Source: Boseongicola aestuarii
GTDB lineage: Bacteria; Pseudomonadota; Alphaproteobacteria; Rhodobacterales; Rhodobacteraceae
Direction of reading: 5' to 3'
Length of the DNA stretch: 64,000 nucleotides
Assembly: GCF_900184815.1 (NCBI RefSeq)
Contig: NZ_FXXQ01000005.1
Location: 124,001 to 188,000, forward strand
Under the pieces are notes generated by a model. That model was not told the DNA's origin. It saw nothing but the letters and a program-made list of their open reading frames with translations, and ran no database searches. How positions within the stretch are numbered: the first letter of the stretch is position 1; every line of letters begins with the position of its first letter. Of this stretch, positions 1-9,220 are shown piece after piece. Made by a program: the position numbers and the translations under genes.

Positions 1-698
1 TCGTTGAACAAATCTTGCAACGCCGTAAGCGACGCATTTGCCGTCACGGTCATCGGCGCGACCATGATTTCATCCAGTTTCACACTTCGCTTCGCCGTCA
101 GCAAACCACGAAGCGAAACCACTCCAACCGGACGGTTCGCTTCGTCAACGATATAAGGATGCTGACCATTGTAGCGCTCAAGGTCTTCGTCGTCGCTGGC
201 AAGGCTGCGCAGCACCGCTCCGACCGTCTGGTCAGCGCGGAATTTGAAAGCGTCGGCAAGCATCAGACCGCCCGCCGTGTCCGGGTCATATTCGGTCAGT
301 CGACGTACCGCCGCGGCGTCTTCCGGCTTGATCGAAGCCAGAATCGCCTCTGCATCATTCGGATCAAGCTCGGCGATGACGTCAGCCTGCACATCCGAAT
401 CCAGCTCGTCAAAGATCTCGGCGGCTTTTTCGCTCTCCTGCCGTTCAATAAGTTCGCCGGCCAGTTCAAGCGGTGCCTCATCAATCAGCCGGGACGCAAG
501 TTCCGCCGAAATGAGATAAATCAGGCTGTCACGTTCGTCAGGCGTAAACGCGAGAACAACACGGAGCGCCTCGCTGATGGTGACGCTTTCCAGCAAGACG
601 TTCAGTTCCGCCGCATTGGCCTCCTTCAGGGCGCTTTCAACGGACTCGGTGATATCGATATCGGGCTGGACGTCTTCAAGCGACTGTGTTGGCGTCAT
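1..698 (-). CDS. mgtE: Magnesium transporter MgtE, N-terminal part (cut by window edge)
   Basis: Reading leftwards from an ATG at 698, the frame stays open to the window edge, giving about 232 residues. The start has a GAAGGGAAA ribosome site. The first ~130 residues are acidic and helical, with the repeated E-L-D-x-x-x-x-A-x-x-I style of the MgtE N domain. A CBS-type segment with PYIVDE and GVVSLRGLL follows. MgtE is an inner-membrane Mg2+ channel whose N and CBS domains sense cytosolic Mg2+; the pore helices would lie outside the window. Family membership comes from domain order and motifs only. The upstream gene on the other strand is divergent. Confidence 0.85.
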   Translation of the reverse strand, partial: MTPTQSLEDVQPDIDITESVESALKEANAAELNVLLESVTISEALRVVLAFTPDERDSLIYLISAELASRLIDEAPLELAGELIERQESEKAAEIFDELDSDVQADVIAELDPNDAEAILASIKPEDAAAVRRLTEYDPDTAGGLMLADAFKFRADQTVGAVLRSLASDDEDLERYNGQHPYIVDEANRPVGVVSLRGLLTAKRSVKLDEIMVAPMTVTANASLTALQDLFN

Positions 699-1076
699 GC
701 ACTTTTCCCTTCGAATTTGCAGGCCGGAAAGCGCCCCCAAACTTAAAAGCGATTCTATGAGGATCCGGCGTTAACCCGGTCACTTTTCGCCGCGCAAAGG
801 TGCCGCTTGTGGCCAGTTGTGGCCCTTGGCGTAGCCCTTTTGTTCAAAATAATAAACAAAATTGATGATTTTTCACAAATTCAGTTGCGGAAATCACCGT
901 CTTTCGTCAGTCTTGGTAATCAATTGGCACAATAGCGTGGTTGAATTGAAGATTTCCCAACCCAGCCAAAATATCGGCACGTGCCATGAACCGAGACGCA
1001 TCAGGATGTCGGCGCGTGTCGGAGTTAAGATCTTTCGGCAAGGAAGACAAACGTCATGAGAAACAGGGAGATAATT
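699..1076. other. Divergent intergenic region between mgtE and the TRAP operon
   Basis: No convincing gene is seen. An AT-rich stretch near 835-880 is a plausible promoter zone for the divergent units, but no clear -35/-10 pair or operator could be singled out. An in-frame ATG at 1056 exists for the next gene but was not chosen. Confidence 0.5.
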
Positions 1077-2033
1077 ATGAAAATGATCAAATACCTCGCT
1101 TTTGCGGGAGCCATGATGGCTGGAACCGCTTCAACCGCACAGGAGCAATTCATCACAATAGGTACTGGCGGCCAGACCGGTGTTTACTTCGTTGTAGGTC
1201 AGTCGATCTGCCGTCTGGTGAACCGTGGCACCGCTGACCACAACCTCAAGTGCACGGCACCGTCGACAGGGGGCTCGATCGCCAACATCAATGCGATCAT
1301 GGCTGGTGATATGGATATGGGTGTGGCCCAGTCCGACTGGCAGTTCCACGCGTACAACGGAACATCCGAGTTCGAGGGCAACCAGTTCGAGGGCGAACGG
1401 GCTGTGTTCTCGGTACATGGCGAACCCTTCACTGTGATCGCCCGCGCAGACTCCGGGATCACAAGTTTTGCTGACCTTAAGGGCAAGCGCGTAAACATCG
1501 GCAACCCTGGCTCGGGACAGTATGCAACGATGCAAGTCGTTATGGATGCTCTTGGCTGGACCATGGATGACTTTGCGCTGGCGTCCGAGCTGAAGCCTGC
1601 CGAGCAAGCCGCCGCACTAGGCGACAACAAGGTCGATGCGATCATCTATACTGTCGGTCACCCGAACGGCTCGATCCAGGAAGCCGTCTCGACGACTGCA
1701 GCCGTACTTGTCCCGGTGACAGGCCCCGAGATTGACCAGCTTATTGCCAACAACCCCTACTATGCTGCCGCGACCGTTCCCGGTGGTATGTATGAAGGCT
1801 CGCCGGACAACGTGCAGACCTTTGGCGTCAAAGCGACGTTCGTTACCTCTGCGGATGTCGACGACGAAGTCGTTTATCAGGTCGTCAAGGCCGTCTTTGA
1901 CAACTTCGACCGATTCAAGCGTCTGCACCCTGCATTCGAGAACCTGACCGAAGAAGAAATGATCAGCGACGGTCTATCCGCTCCGCTGCACCCCGGTGCA
2001 GAGCGCTACTACAAAGAGCGCGGCTGGATGTAA
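1077..2033 (+). CDS. TAXI-family TRAP transporter solute-binding protein
   Basis: The 318-residue product begins with a signal peptide (MKMIKYLAFAGAMMAGTAST, probable cleavage after TAQ). The mature part carries the TAXI hallmark TIGTGGQTGVYF near its start, followed by SIANINAIMAGDMDMGVAQS and GKRVNIGNPGSGQ. TAXI proteins are periplasmic receptors that hand substrate to a fused TRAP permease driven by an ion gradient. The start at 1077 is preferred over the in-frame ATG at 1056 because AGGGAG lies just upstream and the signal peptide then begins at once. A fused permease follows after 102 bases. The ligand cannot be read from sequence; enzymes downstream suggest an amino- or amide-containing acid. 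Confidence 0.9.
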   Translation: MKMIKYLAFAGAMMAGTASTAQEQFITIGTGGQTGVYFVVGQSICRLVNRGTADHNLKCTAPSTGGSIANINAIMAGDMDMGVAQSDWQFHAYNGTSEFEGNQFEGERAVFSVHGEPFTVIARADSGITSFADLKGKRVNIGNPGSGQYATMQVVMDALGWTMDDFALASELKPAEQAAALGDNKVDAIIYTVGHPNGSIQEAVSTTAAVLVPVTGPEIDQLIANNPYYAAATVPGGMYEGSPDNVQTFGVKATFVTSADVDDEVVYQVVKAVFDNFDRFKRLHPAFENLTEEEMISDGLSAPLHPGAERYYKERGWM

Positions 2034-2135
2034 GTCGACCGCCTGCATTGAAAACGGGTGTGGCGGTCGCGCGCCGCCCACCTGACGCCACCTAAAGAGA
2101 TGCCGTGCCTTTCGATAGGCCGCAGGGGGACTGAC

Positions 2136-4907
2136 ATGTCGGACAATCCAAACCAACAGCAAGCTGCCGCCGTTGAGAATGCTGCCGCCGGACGCGGAGG
2201 ACTTAGCCAGGAAGAGCTCGATGCCCTCGTTGCATCCTCTGATACCGGTGGTCGTGGCACGGCTGGCACGGTCGGGATATTCCTGACCTGCGTTGCACTC
2301 GCCTGGTCGCTTTTTCAGCTTTGGATCGCTTCCCCTATTCCGTTTATTGTCGGCTGGGGCGTCTTTAACGACACCGAAAGCCGTTCCATTCACCTCGCCT
2401 TCGCCATTTTCCTGGCGTTCGCAGCCTTCCCCGCGGCCCGCACGAAATTTCAACTGGGACTGGGCATTGCAGTCCCCGTCATACTTGCGCTGCTCTTCAT
2501 GACCGGTGCCAAAGAGGGAACCGCGACATGGTGGATCCCCATCGTAGGTCTCGTTCTCGTCGGAGCAGTCGTTCTCGGCTCTCCAAAAGAACGCATACCT
2601 GTTTGGGAGTGGGCGCTTGCCGTCATCGGTGCTATCGCTGCGCTCTATCTCTTCGTTTACTACCGCGACATCGCGGGCCGGGTCGGTGCGCCGATCATGC
2701 AAGACTTCGTGGTCGCGGTGATTGGCCTGATGTTGCTCCTTGAGGCGACACGCCGCGCTCTTGGGCCTGCCCTGATGATCGTCGCTTCGGTCTTTCTGAT
2801 CTACACGGTGCTCGGGCCATATATGCCCAGTATTATCGCCCACAAGGGCAATAGCCTTTCGGAAATCGTGAACCATCAATGGATTACGACCGAAGGCGTT
2901 TTCGGCATCGCATTGGGTGTGTCGACCTCATTCGTATTCCTATTCGTTCTGTTCGGATCACTTCTCGACAGGGCTGGGGCGGGCAACTACTTCATTCAAG
3001 TCGCCTTCAGTTTGATGGGCCATATGAAGGGCGGGCCAGCAAAAGCCGCCGTGGTGTCTTCGGCCATGACCGGTCTGATCTCTGGCTCATCGATTGCAAA
3101 CGTCGTAACCACCGGTACATTCACCATCCCTCTGATGAAGAAGGTCGGGTTCAGTTCCGAAAAAGCCGGAGCCGTCGAAGTTGCCAGTTCCGTCAATGGG
3201 CAGATCATGCCACCCGTGATGGGCGCTGCGGCCTTCCTGATGGTTGAATATGTCGGCATTCCCTATTTCGACGTGGTCAAGCACGCGTTCCTGCCTGCGG
3301 TGATTTCCTACATCGCGCTTGTCTACATCGTCCACCTCGAGGCCCTGAAGGCCGGAATGGAAGGGCTGCCACGCGCTTACACACCTAAACCACTGGTCGG
3401 TCGTCTGATCGGAATCGCTTTCACCATCGCGGCGATCTGCGCGATATCCTTCCTTGTCTACTATGGCATGGGCTGGATCCGCCCTGCATTCCCGAACTCG
3501 GCAGGCTATATCATCTTCGCATTCCTGACTCTGGTCTATGTGGGTCTGCTCTATGTCGCCTCAAAAGAAGAACCGCTTGAACTGGATGATCCCAATGCGC
3601 CGGTGACGGCTCTGCCATTACCAGGACCTACCATACGATCCGGATTGCACTTCATCCTGCCGGTGGTCGTACTGGTCTGGGCGCTGATGGTTGACCGCCT
3701 GTCCCCTGGACTGTCCGCGTTCTGGGCAACTGCATACATGGTCTTCATCCTGGTAACCCAACGGCCATTAACCGCGCTGATGCGGGGTGATAGCGCCTTC
3801 GGTTCCGCCGTCCTCCAAGGGGGCAAGGACCTGATCGACGGGCTTGAAACCGGCGCGCGCAACATGATCGGCATTGGTATCGCTACGGCAACTGCCGGCA
3901 TTATCGTGGGCGCGGTCAGCCAAACCGGGGTCGGCTCGGCACTTGCCGATGTGGTAGAGGTTCTATCGGGCGGCAATATACTGGCAATCCTGTTCCTGAC
4001 GGCCATCCTTTCACTGATCCTCGGAATGGGCTTGCCGACCACTGCGAACTACATCGTGGTCTCGGCACTGCTTGCACCCGTCATCGTAACACTCGGCCAG
4101 CAAAACGGCCTGATCGTACCGCTGATCGCGGTGCACCTCTTTGTCTTCTATTTCGGCATCATGGCGGACGTGACGCCGCCGGTTGGCTTGGCAAGTTTCG
4201 CCGCTGCCGCCGTATCAGGAGGCGATCCGATCAAGACCGGTGTCGTGGCATTCTTCTACAGCTTGCGCACCGCCGCGTTGCCCTTCCTGTTTATCTTCAA
4301 CACCGAGCTTTTGTTGATTGGTGTGACATGGGCGCAAGGTATCTTTGTCTTCGTTGTCGCGACCATAGCGATGCTGCTGTTCGCGGCGGCAACGCAAGGC
4401 TGGTTCCTCGCTAAGAATCGCTTTTACGAAACCTTCGCGTTGCTGCTGATCGCCTTTACTCTGTTCCGGCCGGGGTTCTGGATGGATATGGTTTATCCAC
4501 CCTACACCGAAGAAAACCCGACCGAAATTGCAGCGGCCGCACTGGCCACTCCTGTCGGTGAAGACCTGCGCATAAGGGTCGCTGGGGTCAACGATCTGGG
4601 TGACCCGATCGAATTCGTGGCCCTCTTGGCGATCGAGGAAGGTGCAACCGGCGAAGAGCGGCTTGAGAATGCAGGGCTGCTCTTCCGGGAAGACGGCGAC
4701 GCGCTTATCATTGACGACGTGAGCTTTGGAAGCGCCGCCGAAACCGCAGGCCTCGACTGGGATCAGGAAGTCTTGCGGGTCCTGCGCCCCGTGGGTCAGC
4801 CGACCAAGTACCTGATGTTCATCCCAGCGCTCCTGCTTCTCGGTTTGGTCATCTTTTTGCAGCGCGGTCGCAACACGCCGACCACGCGCAAAGAAGCCGC
4901 AGCATAG
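2136..4907 (+). CDS. TRAP transporter fused permease (small plus large membrane subunits, DUF3394-type tail)
   Basis: This 923-residue protein has many hydrophobic segments. About four lead helices correspond to the small TRAP subunit, and a long DctM-like portion contains GLISGSSIANVVTTGTF, a typical signature of the large subunit, and GMGLPTTANYIVVSALL. After the last DctM helix there is a soluble stretch (roughly residues 790-890) with a PDZ-like phrase FGSAAETAGLDWDQEVLRV, then a final helix, as in TRAP permeases with a DUF3394 tail. The start is taken at 2136, where CAGGGGG precedes the ATG, rather than an upstream GTG at 2058. It lies in the inner membrane and works with the preceding TAXI protein. 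Confidence 0.92.
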   Translation: MSDNPNQQQAAAVENAAAGRGGLSQEELDALVASSDTGGRGTAGTVGIFLTCVALAWSLFQLWIASPIPFIVGWGVFNDTESRSIHLAFAIFLAFAAFPAARTKFQLGLGIAVPVILALLFMTGAKEGTATWWIPIVGLVLVGAVVLGSPKERIPVWEWALAVIGAIAALYLFVYYRDIAGRVGAPIMQDFVVAVIGLMLLLEATRRALGPALMIVASVFLIYTVLGPYMPSIIAHKGNSLSEIVNHQWITTEGVFGIALGVSTSFVFLFVLFGSLLDRAGAGNYFIQVAFSLMGHMKGGPAKAAVVSSAMTGLISGSSIANVVTTGTFTIPLMKKVGFSSEKAGAVEVASSVNGQIMPPVMGAAAFLMVEYVGIPYFDVVKHAFLPAVISYIALVYIVHLEALKAGMEGLPRAYTPKPLVGRLIGIAFTIAAICAISFLVYYGMGWIRPAFPNSAGYIIFAFLTLVYVGLLYVASKEEPLELDDPNAPVTALPLPGPTIRSGLHFILPVVVLVWALMVDRLSPGLSAFWATAYMVFILVTQRPLTALMRGDSAFGSAVLQGGKDLIDGLETGARNMIGIGIATATAGIIVGAVSQTGVGSALADVVEVLSGGNILAILFLTAILSLILGMGLPTTANYIVVSALLAPVIVTLGQQNGLIVPLIAVHLFVFYFGIMADVTPPVGLASFAAAAVSGGDPIKTGVVAFFYSLRTAALPFLFIFNTELLLIGVTWAQGIFVFVVATIAMLLFAAATQGWFLAKNRFYETFALLLIAFTLFRPGFWMDMVYPPYTEENPTEIAAAALATPVGEDLRIRVAGVNDLGDPIEFVALLAIEEGATGEERLENAGLLFREDGDALIIDDVSFGSAAETAGLDWDQEVLRVLRPVGQPTKYLMFIPALLLLGLVIFLQRGRNTPTTRKEAAA

Positions 4908-4919
4908 AAAGGGCAAGTC

Positions 4920-5351
4920 ATGTTCAAAAGCGTTTTGCTGACGATCGACCTTAACCATCCGGCGTCTTGGGAAAAGGCGCTGCCGCAAGCCGTGGAAATC
5001 GTACGCGCTTCCAAAGGCACGCTGCATGTCCTTTCGGTGGTTCCTGACCTGGGAACACCAATGGTCGAGAGCTTCTTCCCACCGGACTTTGAGAAGCAGG
5101 CCATTTCGGCCGCGAATACGGCCCTCAATGACCTCGTGACGAGGGAAGTTCCGCAGGAAATCAACGTCAAACAGCACCTTGCCTTCGGCAAAATCCATGA
5201 TGAAGTGCTGGCCGGCATCGAAGAAACCGGTTGCGACCTTGTGGTCATGGCCTCGCATCAACCAGATCGCGTTCGCGAATTCCTGGTTGGCTCGAATGCC
5301 GACCGCGTTGTGCGCAGATCACCTGTTTCCGTTCTGGTCGTAAGGGCGTAA
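4920..5351 (+). CDS. UspA-family universal stress protein
   Basis: The 143-residue protein has the usp alpha/beta fold pattern: FKSVLLTIDLN at the start, LHVLSVVPD, CDLVVMASH, and a C-terminal GSNADRVVRRSPVSVLVVR that matches the ATP-binding G-S and PVLVV elements. It starts 12 bases after the TRAP permease with an AAAGGG ribosome site. Usp proteins next to TRAP transporters (for example TeaD with TeaABC) bind ATP and modulate transporter activity, so a regulatory role on this importer is a reasonable inference. It is a single-domain protein of normal family length. Confidence 0.9.
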   Translation: MFKSVLLTIDLNHPASWEKALPQAVEIVRASKGTLHVLSVVPDLGTPMVESFFPPDFEKQAISAANTALNDLVTREVPQEINVKQHLAFGKIHDEVLAGIEETGCDLVVMASHQPDRVREFLVGSNADRVVRRSPVSVLVVRA

Positions 5352-5419
5352 TGAATGCGTGAGGCAGAGATACTGCGAGCCACGTCGGGCCGCCTCTGTT
5401 TTCACGGAGATTTTTAGAC

Positions 5420-6394
5420 ATGACCCCTTTCGCAATTGCAGGCGTGCAGATGTACGTCAACGCGCTTCATTCCAACGTCGATGGCATGATGCAACGCCTT
5501 GATATCCTAATGATGCGCTTTCCCTGGACACAGATGGTCCTTTTCAGCGAACTGGCCCCCTTTGGGCCGTTGGAAAAGTTCAAACTGCCGCAGGAGAACG
5601 ATGTCATCGACAAGTTCTGCGAGGCTGCGCGGCGCCACAAAGTCTGGCTGATCCCCGGCTCGATGTTCCTGACGTCGCCGGATGACGGTCGCGTCTACAA
5701 CACATCTCTGGTGATTGATCCCGATGGAAATATCGTGCGCCGCTACGCCAAGATGTTCCCGTTCCTGCCCTACGAGGCAGGTATTGCAGCTGGCACGGAT
5801 TTCTGCGTTTTCGATGTGCCCAACGTGGGCCGTTTTGGTCTGTCGATCTGCTATGATATGTGGTTTCCCGAAACCACACGCCAATTGACCTCGCAGGGCG
5901 TCGAAGTGCTTTTGCACCCCGTCCTGACGGGTACAACCGACCGCGACGCGGAATTGGCGATTGCGCGTGCAACGGCTGCGCAATTTCAATGCTATGTCAT
6001 TGATGTCAATGGCTTAGGCGCTGGCGGGGTCGGGAAATCCCTCGTTGTAGACCCGACGTCCCTGGTTCTGCACCAGTCTGCCGGTCAAGAGGACATGTTC
6101 CCAATAGAAGTTGACCTCTCCATGGTCCGGCGCCAGCGCGAGACCGGGATGAAGGGTCTTGGGCAGGTTTTGAAAAGCTTCCGTGACCGGTCCAGTGATT
6201 TCTCGGTCTATGACCGCGAAAGTGGCACCGACGCCTATCTCAAGTCGCTTGGACCGCTTGAAATACCGCAACAGGGGTCGCGCGCCGGCCTTCACGTAGA
6301 TTTGCCAGCAACCGCCGAGGCCGAAGCACATGCCACGGCCCGCGCGCGCGCGCTGGGACTATCGCCCGTCATGGGCAAGACATCTAGCGGCTGA
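5420..6394 (+). CDS. Carbon-nitrogen hydrolase (nitrilase superfamily)
   Basis: The 324-residue product shows the Glu-Lys-Cys triad of the superfamily: FSELAPFG (Glu), RRYAKMFPFLPYEAG (Lys) and GLSICYDMWFPETTR (Cys). Such enzymes hydrolyse amides, N-carbamoyl compounds or nitriles in the cytosol; most members next to amine pathways are amidases rather than true nitrilases. The C-terminal ~60 residues are a less typical, Ala-rich extension. It lies 68 bases after the usp gene and 66 bases before the decarboxylase, so it most likely belongs to the same operon. The substrate is unknown; an amide or carbamoyl intermediate of the pathway is inferred. Confidence 0.88.
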   Translation: MTPFAIAGVQMYVNALHSNVDGMMQRLDILMMRFPWTQMVLFSELAPFGPLEKFKLPQENDVIDKFCEAARRHKVWLIPGSMFLTSPDDGRVYNTSLVIDPDGNIVRRYAKMFPFLPYEAGIAAGTDFCVFDVPNVGRFGLSICYDMWFPETTRQLTSQGVEVLLHPVLTGTTDRDAELAIARATAAQFQCYVIDVNGLGAGGVGKSLVVDPTSLVLHQSAGQEDMFPIEVDLSMVRRQRETGMKGLGQVLKSFRDRSSDFSVYDRESGTDAYLKSLGPLEIPQQGSRAGLHVDLPATAEAEAHATARARALGLSPVMGKTSSG

Positions 6395-6460
6395 CCGCAA
6401 GCGGCTGTCACGCCCTGCGGGACGGTCGTTTTCTGAAGGCTCTAATTGGGAGAACGACCG

Positions 6461-9205
6461 ATGGATTCTGTGAGTGACTATTACTCTGCAACGCAGCTGC
6501 GTTCTGACAGATGGAGCGCACTGAGGGAAGTCACCAGCGAAATTGCCCGTGCACCCGGCAACAAGATTTCCGCACTCGACCGAGCCCGCGCACAAGAGCT
6601 GTTCGAGTCGCTGGCCTTGATCGAACCCTATTGGGCATTTCCCGGAATGGCCGCTTTTGATCACCTGCGCCGTCAGCTTGATCACAACAGCTTCGAAGAC
6701 CTTGCCTTCGGTGTCCACCGCGTCACCCGCGCCCTCACGACCGGGGCCTACCGTCGTCGTCGCATCCCGCTTGAGCGCGACAATTTCAATACCCAGGAAG
6801 AATACGACGATGAAGCTCTGCTCTCGCCAGAAGCGCGGGCACTGGCGAAGCCTTATTTTGAAGTTCTCATTGTCGATAACGTCAGCGAACAGCAGGACCA
6901 CTGGCTGAAAAGCAACGTCGCCAAGATGCGCCGCCCCGAGGATCCGTTCGTCTATGAAGCGGTCGTTGTCCCAAGCCTAGAAGACGCCCTGATTGCGGTG
7001 CTGTTCAATCACAATATTCAGGCGATCGTTGTGCGCCCGGGGCTGGTTCTGAAGTCCAGGATCGACAACGAAATCCTTCAGAAATACCTCAACAGTGCCG
7101 GCGGCAGCGACACGATCGATGCCATGAAACCCGAGGACTATGGCCCGGAGCTTTGCCGCCTGATCGGGCGCGTACGACCAGAACTTGACGCCTATCTGGT
7201 AACCGAACGCTCGGTCGAGGATATCGCCGGTCTGGACTTGGGGATTTGTCGCCGGGTCTTTTATAATCAGGAAGACTTCATGGAGTTGCACCTCAACATC
7301 CTGCGGGGCGTTGAGGCGCGCAACAAAACACCCTTCTTTACCGCCCTTGTAAACTACTCCAAGCAGCCGACGGGCGTGTTCCACGCGTTGCCGATCAGCC
7401 GAGGCAAATCGATCACGCGGTCGCATTGGATCCAAGACATGGGTGCGTTCTACGGGCCCAACATTTTTCTTGCCGAGACCTCCGCGACCTCGGGCGGCCT
7501 CGACAGCCTTCTGGAGCCGCATGGCCCCATCAAGCAAGCACAAGAGCTTGCAAGCCGGGCGTTTGGCTCAAAGCAGACCTTCTTTGCGACAAACGGAACA
7601 TCGACCTGCAACAAGATCGTCGTGCAGGCGTTGGTGCGTCCAGGCGATATCGTGTTGGTCGACCGGGATTGCCACAAATCTCACCATTACGGCATGGTCC
7701 TGGCCGGCGCCGAAGTCGTCTACCTCGATAGCTATCCCTTGAATGAATACTCGATGTATGGCGCGGTGCCGCTGCGTGAAATCAAGCATCAATTGCTTGC
7801 CCTGAAGGCCGCGGGCAAACTGGATCGTGTGCGAATGCTGCTTTTGACCAACTGCACATTCGATGGTCTGGTCTATAACGTGGAACGCGTGATGGAGGAA
7901 TGTCTGGCCATCAAGCCCGACCTGATCTTCCTGTGGGACGAAGCATGGTTCGCCTTCGCGCGCTTCAGCCCGACCTACCGCCAGCGAACGGCAATGCGCA
8001 CGTCCAACAACCTGCGCAAACGGTTCCGCACCGAGCAGCATGCCGAGGCCTATGCAAAGCAGCAAATGGAGCTGAAAGACGCCACTGACGAAGACCTGCT
8101 GAACACACGGCTGATTGCTCCGCCGACGTCGCGCGTGCGAGTCTATGCCACACAGTCCACACATAAGACACTGACCTCATTGCGGCAGGGTTCAATGATC
8201 CACGTCAGTGATCAGGACTTCAAAGGCGAAGTCGAACAGTCGTTCCACGAGGCGTATATGACGCACACCTCGACCTCGCCCAACTATCAGATCATCGCAT
8301 CACTGGATGTGGGACGTCGCCAGGTCGAGCTTGAAGGGTTCGAATTCGTCCAGCGCCAGATCGAGGCCGCGATGGCGATGCGCAAGGCGATCAGCAGCCA
8401 TCCCTTGCTACAGAAATACTTCAAGGTTCTGACAGCGGGCGACATGATCCCCGAACATCACCGCCAAAGCGGTGTCACCAGCTACTTCGACAATGAACAG
8501 GGCTGGACAGATATGTGGGACTGCTGGGAGCAGGACGACTTCGTTCTGGACGCCACGCGTGTCACACTATCCGTCGGTGGCACTGGCTGGGATGGCGATA
8601 CGTTCAAGAATGATGTCCTGATGGATAAGTACGGCATCCAGATCAACAAGACATCCCGCAACACCGTTCTGTTCATGACCAACATCGGAACCACAAGATC
8701 GTCGGTTGCCTATCTGATAGAGGTCCTGGTCGAGATTGCGAATGAGTTGGACGACCTCCTGGATGACGCCTCGAAAATGGAGCGCCTATCGTTTGAGCGA
8801 CGGGTGAAGAACCTGACCGAAAACTATCCGCCGCTGCCTGATTTCAGCCGGTTCCACGATGCCTTCCGCCCTGACAATGTAACACCAGAAGGCGACATTC
8901 GAACGGCCTACTACCTGAGCTATGAGGAATCGAATTGCGATTACCTTGAACTCACCGGGTCACTGAAAGATGCGCTGGATGCGGGCGAGGAAGTCGTCTC
9001 TGCCAGCTTCATTATCCCTTATCCGCCGGGTTTTCCAATTCTTGTGCCGGGTCAGGTCATCAGTCAGGAAATCCTCGCGTTCATGCTGGCTCTCGATGTC
9101 AACGAAATCCACGGATATCGCCCGGATCTTGGTCTGCGCGTCTTTACACCGGAGGCATTGGCCGCCTTGCCCAAGGCCAAAGCAATCAAAACCGCTGCCG
9201 AATGA
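6461..9205 (+). CDS. Orn/Lys/Arg-type PLP-dependent decarboxylase (fold type I), large form
   Basis: This is a 914-residue protein. After an N-terminal domain of ~270 residues, part of which resembles the wing domain of basic amino-acid decarboxylases, comes an aminotransferase-fold core. It includes ETSATSGGLDSLLEPHG, FATNGTSTCNKIVVQALV, DRDCHKSHHYGM and the PLP-lysine motif ATQSTHKTLTSLRQGSMIHV. A C-terminal domain has PYPPGFPILVPGQ, also typical. The family makes cadaverine, putrescine or agmatine from basic amino acids. It is considerably longer than the ~710-750 residues of E. coli LdcC/AdiA. Start 6461 (GGGAGA ribosome site) is preferred to an upstream TTG at 6446. The ATP-grasp gene follows after 15 bases. 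Substrate unassigned. Confidence 0.87.
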   Translation: MDSVSDYYSATQLRSDRWSALREVTSEIARAPGNKISALDRARAQELFESLALIEPYWAFPGMAAFDHLRRQLDHNSFEDLAFGVHRVTRALTTGAYRRRRIPLERDNFNTQEEYDDEALLSPEARALAKPYFEVLIVDNVSEQQDHWLKSNVAKMRRPEDPFVYEAVVVPSLEDALIAVLFNHNIQAIVVRPGLVLKSRIDNEILQKYLNSAGGSDTIDAMKPEDYGPELCRLIGRVRPELDAYLVTERSVEDIAGLDLGICRRVFYNQEDFMELHLNILRGVEARNKTPFFTALVNYSKQPTGVFHALPISRGKSITRSHWIQDMGAFYGPNIFLAETSATSGGLDSLLEPHGPIKQAQELASRAFGSKQTFFATNGTSTCNKIVVQALVRPGDIVLVDRDCHKSHHYGMVLAGAEVVYLDSYPLNEYSMYGAVPLREIKHQLLALKAAGKLDRVRMLLLTNCTFDGLVYNVERVMEECLAIKPDLIFLWDEAWFAFARFSPTYRQRTAMRTSNNLRKRFRTEQHAEAYAKQQMELKDATDEDLLNTRLIAPPTSRVRVYATQSTHKTLTSLRQGSMIHVSDQDFKGEVEQSFHEAYMTHTSTSPNYQIIASLDVGRRQVELEGFEFVQRQIEAAMAMRKAISSHPLLQKYFKVLTAGDMIPEHHRQSGVTSYFDNEQGWTDMWDCWEQDDFVLDATRVTLSVGGTGWDGDTFKNDVLMDKYGIQINKTSRNTVLFMTNIGTTRSSVAYLIEVLVEIANELDDLLDDASKMERLSFERRVKNLTENYPPLPDFSRFHDAFRPDNVTPEGDIRTAYYLSYEESNCDYLELTGSLKDALDAGEEVVSASFIIPYPPGFPILVPGQVISQEILAFMLALDVNEIHGYRPDLGLRVFTPEALAALPKAKAIKTAAE

Positions 9206-9220
9206 AGAAGGAGTAATTCA

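Noticed and set aside
1974-2879. 301-codon minus-strand frame
   Set aside because: Opposes the TRAP permease, polar low-complexity composition, no motif.
4215-5261. Long open frame on the minus strand opposite the TRAP permease
   Set aside because: It lies wholly opposite a well-supported gene, lacks a family match and a ribosome site, and is a by-product of codon composition.
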